This document shows, piece after piece, positions 60,549 to 64,000 of a stretch of DNA of 64,000 nt; within the stretch, counting starts at the first letter, position 1; each line of letters opens with the position of its first letter. The stretch covers positions 1,768,501 through 1,832,500 of the forward strand of contig NC_011899.1 in NCBI RefSeq assembly GCF_000020485.1. The letters run 5' to 3'. A program made the position numbers and the translations under genes. The notes beneath the pieces were generated by a model, which searched no databases, was not told the DNA's origin, and worked only from the letters and a program-made list of their open reading frames with translations. Source of the DNA: Halothermothrix orenii H 168 (GTDB lineage: Bacteria > Bacillota > Halanaerobiia > Halanaerobiales > Halothermotrichaceae).

Positions 60549-61121
60549 TCACATTAAACGATTAACTTTCTTCCCCACATAGTCAACCTTTACATACCCT
60601 TTCTGACGCAAGTATATTATTGCATCTCCGGGTTTATAATCTATATCCGGGAAATTTGGGCGGCTATAAACCTTTAAGAAGGGTTTGGTAGCTTTAATAT
60701 TAACCTGACCCAGGTCAAATCTGACCTCAGGCTTGTTTTTGGGCATAAACCCAGGTTTTGTATTAAGCGCCGGTTTATCTTTAAGAACCTTATCTCGAAT
60801 TACTTCAGGGTCTACTTTACCCTTATTGGCAATAGCTTTTAAAATATGTTTCTCCTTATGTATTGAATTAATCTTTTTAATCCCTTTCTGGATATTTTCC
60901 TGTTTCTTTACCTTAATAAAACTCATAGGTTTATAATAACCGATAGCTTCTTTGATTTTCTTCTGGTCTATATGAACCCTTGGCGTGGTGGAATCAATAT
61001 AAACCCTGGAAAATCTGGATTTGATTTTAAAATTATGGGCCAGATCATACCTTACCCTCATTCTGGACGGGATATTTTTTACACCTATAAGGGAAGGACG
61101 TTGCTCAATTTTTAGTCCCAT
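60549..61121 (-). CDS. DUF6470 (YviE-like) protein, copy 1
   Basis: A 190-residue paralogue of the next gene. It has LKIEQRPSLIGVKNIPSRMRVRYDL at the start, a basic central part, and DAIIYLRQKGYVKVDYVGKKVNRLM at the end. The two copies share N- and C-terminal blocks but differ widely between, so the duplication is old. Most Firmicutes carry a single copy here. It follows flgL by 23 bases. Confidence 0.8.
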   Translation of the reverse strand: MGLKIEQRPSLIGVKNIPSRMRVRYDLAHNFKIKSRFSRVYIDSTTPRVHIDQKKIKEAIGYYKPMSFIKVKKQENIQKGIKKINSIHKEKHILKAIANKGKVDPEVIRDKVLKDKPALNTKPGFMPKNKPEVRFDLGQVNIKATKPFLKVYSRPNFPDIDYKPGDAIIYLRQKGYVKVDYVGKKVNRLM

Positions 61122-61144
61122 CTTCCCTCACCCCTTCAGCTTTT

Positions 61145-62050
61145 TTATCTTATAAAATCAACCAGGCTCGGTTGAATGATTCTGGCTCCAGAAGCCAGGG
61201 TTGCCCTGAAAACATTTTCCTGCATCTTGAGGTTCATTATAGTTTCTGCCATATCTGCATCTTCGTTACGGGAAATTAATTGATTTAAATTAAGTTCCTC
61301 ACTGGATAATCTGTTTTTCGATAAGTCCAGACGATTGGTCTTGGCTCCGATTATAGAGAAGTGTTTCATTATATTATCCATCTCTGCTTCTAATTCCCCA
61401 ATCCGGGTTTCAATAGCATCCCTATTATCGTTTTTTAGATTCTGGCGCAAATTCTCCAGAATATTAAAGAGCTCACCATTAGGACCAAAAACATCCTCTC
61501 CACTAATATTATAATCCACCGGGACACCGGGACTTATCTCCGCAGTTAGACTAACATTATCGCCCTGATAATGAGTAAATGTATAGGTATCTGTCCCACT
61601 ATTATAATTAGCCACATAGGCTTTTGTATCCGTAGCACTGCCACTGAATATATATTTACCGGCAACCTTTGTATTGGCCAGCTGCACCAGGTGCTGGTTT
61701 AATTCTTCTATTTCCTGAGCAATAGCTTCTCGCTCTTCATCAGATACAGTATCATTGGCTCCATGTTCAGCCAGTTGGTAAGCCCTCTGCAAGACATCAT
61801 TAACATCATGTAAGGCTGATTCTGTATTCAAAAGCCAGTCCTGGGCATGGTCTACATTTCGCTGATACTGTTTATTGGCTTTGAGAGCAGAGTGAAGAAT
61901 CATGCTCCGTTGGGTTGCAATCGGGTCTTCCTCCGGTAAGGTAAACTCCTTCCCGGTAGCCAGTTTCTTATTATATTTATCCAGGGCTTTCATACCCCGC
62001 TGTAAATAGTTCTTTAAATTGGTAACCATTATATTATTGGTAATTCGCAT
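61145..62050 (-). CDS. flgL: Hook-filament junction protein FlgL
   Basis: A 301-residue FlgL, related to flagellin. The N-terminus MRITNNIMVTNLKNYLQRGMKALDKYNKKLATGKEFTLPEEDPIA is split here as residues 1-44; the C-terminus has NEDADMAETIMNLKMQENVFRATLASGARIIQPSLVDFI. It connects the hook to the filament next to FlgK. Length is the family norm. Confidence 0.94.
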   Translation of the reverse strand: MRITNNIMVTNLKNYLQRGMKALDKYNKKLATGKEFTLPEEDPIATQRSMILHSALKANKQYQRNVDHAQDWLLNTESALHDVNDVLQRAYQLAEHGANDTVSDEEREAIAQEIEELNQHLVQLANTKVAGKYIFSGSATDTKAYVANYNSGTDTYTFTHYQGDNVSLTAEISPGVPVDYNISGEDVFGPNGELFNILENLRQNLKNDNRDAIETRIGELEAEMDNIMKHFSIIGAKTNRLDLSKNRLSSEELNLNQLISRNEDADMAETIMNLKMQENVFRATLASGARIIQPSLVDFIR

Positions 62051-62062
62051 TTTTCACACCCC

Positions 62063-63478
62063 TTATATCATACCATTGATTAAAGTATTGAGCATTTCAT
62101 CAACTTTGGAAACCATCTTGGCAGCAGCATTATAGGCCTGCTGAAATTTAATCATATTGGCCATCTCTTCATCCAGGGAAACTCCTGATATACTGGCCTG
62201 TTTATTCTCAAGGTTATTGATCATTACTTCCTGGTTATCATACATCATATTGGCCTTTTCAGCTTCGACACCTAAACCTGAGATAATGGAGGTATAAAAT
62301 TCATTAAAGGTAGATTTATTACCGGACATAGTTAATGCATTCTGTAGTTCAGCTATGGCTTCAGCATTCCTGCCGTCACCAACACCACCACCTGTTTGTG
62401 CAGCAGCTATAGCATTAAGGTCAGATTCAATCGCCGAGTCGAGGGACATGGTGTCGGCTGTGGTCTTACTGGAATCAAAAAAGTCTACACCAGTATTTCC
62501 ATTGAGATCCTCACCAGAAGAATGGATACTGTTAACTTCAGTAACAATACCTTCTACCAGTTCATTAAGCTTATCAATATATTGGATTATATCCTTATCC
62601 CTTACATCCATGGCGCCTTTTATCTTGCCTGAAGTAATAGTCACATCACTGTTAATATGACTCCAGACTGGTTTAACAACTTTATAACTGGTAGTACCTG
62701 GTAGAGTAATTTCCTCCAGCTCTATTTTATGAAATGTATCCCCGGTCACAAAAGAAACTCCGCCGATACTGAGGTTCAAATTGCCTTGACCATCTTCATG
62801 GGCCTGTACATTAATATACTTTGCTAACTTTTTTACCAGCAGGTCCCTTTTATCCCTGAGATCATTGGCTCTCTTCTGGGGATCAGATTCTACCGCTACA
62901 ATTCTCTTGTTTAACATGGCAATTTTTTCACCCAGGGTATTAACCCTCTGAACATTTACATCAATATCATGGTTGATATCATCTTTAAGTTGGATTAATT
63001 GGTTATATGTACTCTTAAAACCCTCTATCAGGGTTTTTGCCTGTTCCCGGACAGTTGACCTGACCCCTTCGCTTTCGGGGTTTAATGATAATTCATGCCA
63101 GCTTGACCAGAATAAATCCATCAGATTTCTTAGTCCATTTTCAGACGGCTCATTAAAAATAAGTTCAATCTGGTGTAAATTATCCTTACGGGCCTCCCAG
63201 GCCCCCAGATCCTGGGTTTCATTATTAATACGGGAAGTAATAAAATCATCCTTTAACCTTACTATCTGTTCAATTTTAACTCCGGTTCCTACCTGGCCGG
63301 CCCCGGCCGGGCTTGTAAACCCGGGAACGGTATAGGGATCGGTTGTGGTATGAACCGCCCTCTGCCGGGAATAGCCCTCTGTATTGGCATTGGCAATATT
63401 ATGACCTGTTACATCAAGTGATTTTTTCTGAACCTGTAAAGCTCTTTTTCCCAATTCTATTCCATAAAATGTTGACAT
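62063..63478 (-). CDS. flgK: Hook-filament junction protein FlgK
   Basis: A 471-residue FlgK with TFYGIELGKRALQVQKKSLDVTGHNIANANTEGYSRQRAV (residues 3-42 in two blocks), a helical middle including FWSSWHELSLNPES, and the C-terminal SGVSLDEEMANMIKFQQAYNAAAKMVSKVDEMLNTLINGM. It is the first junction protein on the hook. ATG 63476-63478 with AAGGGG six bases upstream is likely; the ATG at 63484 is two codons earlier. Confidence 0.95.
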   Translation of the reverse strand: MSTFYGIELGKRALQVQKKSLDVTGHNIANANTEGYSRQRAVHTTTDPYTVPGFTSPAGAGQVGTGVKIEQIVRLKDDFITSRINNETQDLGAWEARKDNLHQIELIFNEPSENGLRNLMDLFWSSWHELSLNPESEGVRSTVREQAKTLIEGFKSTYNQLIQLKDDINHDIDVNVQRVNTLGEKIAMLNKRIVAVESDPQKRANDLRDKRDLLVKKLAKYINVQAHEDGQGNLNLSIGGVSFVTGDTFHKIELEEITLPGTTSYKVVKPVWSHINSDVTITSGKIKGAMDVRDKDIIQYIDKLNELVEGIVTEVNSIHSSGEDLNGNTGVDFFDSSKTTADTMSLDSAIESDLNAIAAAQTGGGVGDGRNAEAIAELQNALTMSGNKSTFNEFYTSIISGLGVEAEKANMMYDNQEVMINNLENKQASISGVSLDEEMANMIKFQQAYNAAAKMVSKVDEMLNTLINGMI

Positions 63479-63492
63479 ACACATCCCCTTCC

Positions 63493-63990
63493 TTAAGCCC
63501 TTCTATCTATTATGTGATCCGAACCTTCATCCTTTTTACCGGGTTTTTTGTAGGTTACATTCTTTCCAGCCGCCTGGCGAATCAACTGTAAAGTAAAGTT
63601 GTTTATCTTCAATGAATCCTCAATTAACTGGCGGTTACTTTCATTGGTAGTCTGCAAATCACTTAAAACCTCCAGAAAATCTTCCTTTAATTCCTTCAGT
63701 TCAGCCTTATCTTCTTCGGGAAAGAGTGTAAACAACTGCTGGAATGATATCTTGTCCCCTTCAAAACCCTGTTTATGAGCAATTTCAGCTAAAAGCTCCC
63801 GCCTTTTCTCTTCCATATCACTAATTTTATCAATGAGTTCCTGCTCATTGTGCATTATCTCTGTCAGCTTTTCTACATTATTATCTACTATAGCTTCCTG
63901 CTTCCTTTCAGCCATATCTTGTAGCTGGCAATAAAGTTCATATTCTTTTTTAAATAGATTTAGGAAATTTTCATATAGCAATTGCCTCAC
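63493..63990 (-). CDS. flgN: FlgN-family chaperone
   Basis: A 165-residue, strongly helical cytoplasmic protein with KKEYELYCQLQDMAERKQEAIVDNNVEKLTEIMHNEQELIDKI (about residues 14-56), the FlgN pattern, and a polar tail. FlgN guards FlgK and FlgL before export. The GTG at 63988-63990 or the TTG three codons later may be the start; the window ends ten bases upstream, so the ribosome site is hard to judge. flgM would be expected just outside. Confidence 0.88.
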   Translation of the reverse strand: MRQLLYENFLNLFKKEYELYCQLQDMAERKQEAIVDNNVEKLTEIMHNEQELIDKISDMEEKRRELLAEIAHKQGFEGDKISFQQLFTLFPEEDKAELKELKEDFLEVLSDLQTTNESNRQLIEDSLKINNFTLQLIRQAAGKNVTYKKPGKKDEGSDHIIDRRA

Positions 63991-64000
63991 TCCAGAATAC

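Noticed and set aside
1562-63591. Dozens of plus-strand open frames of 60-200 codons
   Set aside because: Each lies opposite a well-recognised minus-strand gene, lacks a ribosome site and shows no family motif; they are antisense shadows.

Overview
The window reads as chromosome of an anaerobic, low-to-mid GC Firmicute with an outer membrane, most probably a member of the Halanaerobiales (Halothermothrix-like). The protein families and their order (flgK-flgL-yviE-fliW-csrA-fliC, fliD-fliS-fliT, flgB..fliY..flhG-sigD-swrB) follow the Bacillus/Clostridium pattern. The window also holds P-ring and L-ring genes (flgI, flgH, flgA), both heptose genes for LPS-type precursors, and a short secreted beta-rich protein that looks like an outer-membrane barrel. 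The organism assignment is an inference from gene content. All recognised genes lie on the minus strand, so transcription runs from high to low coordinates.

Region by region, in transcription order. (a) 63990-57441: filament and junction genes flgN, flgK, flgL, two tandem DUF6470 (YviE-like) genes, fliW, csrA, the flagellin fliC with a long structured leader, and flaG. (b) 57424-52629: fliD, an unknown 201-residue protein, a Maf-type flagellin glycosyltransferase, fliS and a FliT-like gene. (c) 52595-44327: an AT-rich glycan block with a sulfotransferase, two NeuB-like synthases, an SpsF-like nucleotidyltransferase and LegB/LegC/NeuD/NeuB/NeuC-type enzymes, enough for a nonulosonic (legionaminic-like) acid. 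(d) 44170-15465: cheY, then the large basal body, hook, motor and export run, from flgB to the sigD-fapA-swrB-like end. (e) 15241-5584: flgF, flgG, flgA, flgH, flgI, flgJ, running on without an obvious terminator into a SPOR-SpoIID-NAGPA fusion, the barrel candidate and the two heptose genes. (f) 5442-1: a small membrane ORF coupled to sigH, then comF, a cold-shock gene, hpf, an FMN-binding glutamate-synthase-like gene and the first 176 codons of secA.

The genes form a nearly complete flagellar programme: export gate and ATPase, rod, P/L rings suited to a diderm envelope, hook, filament, cap, stators, switch, sigma-28, and FliW-CsrA control of flagellin translation. The nonulosonate genes and Maf between the chaperones and the rod operon imply a glycosylated filament. 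The cheA/cheW/cheB/cheC/cheD genes found before sigD in Bacillus are absent here; a PilZ gene and a small membrane protein occupy that place.

Main points for a second look: fliG is split by a frame change at an 8-A run, and a -1 shift or one added A restores a normal 335-residue FliG; the flagellin leader has two CsrA-type sites arranged as in Bacillus hag; flgE has a leader with mutually exclusive hairpins; envelope-remodelling and heptose genes are attached to the rod/ring operon. No tRNA, rRNA, CRISPR array or insertion sequence was seen.
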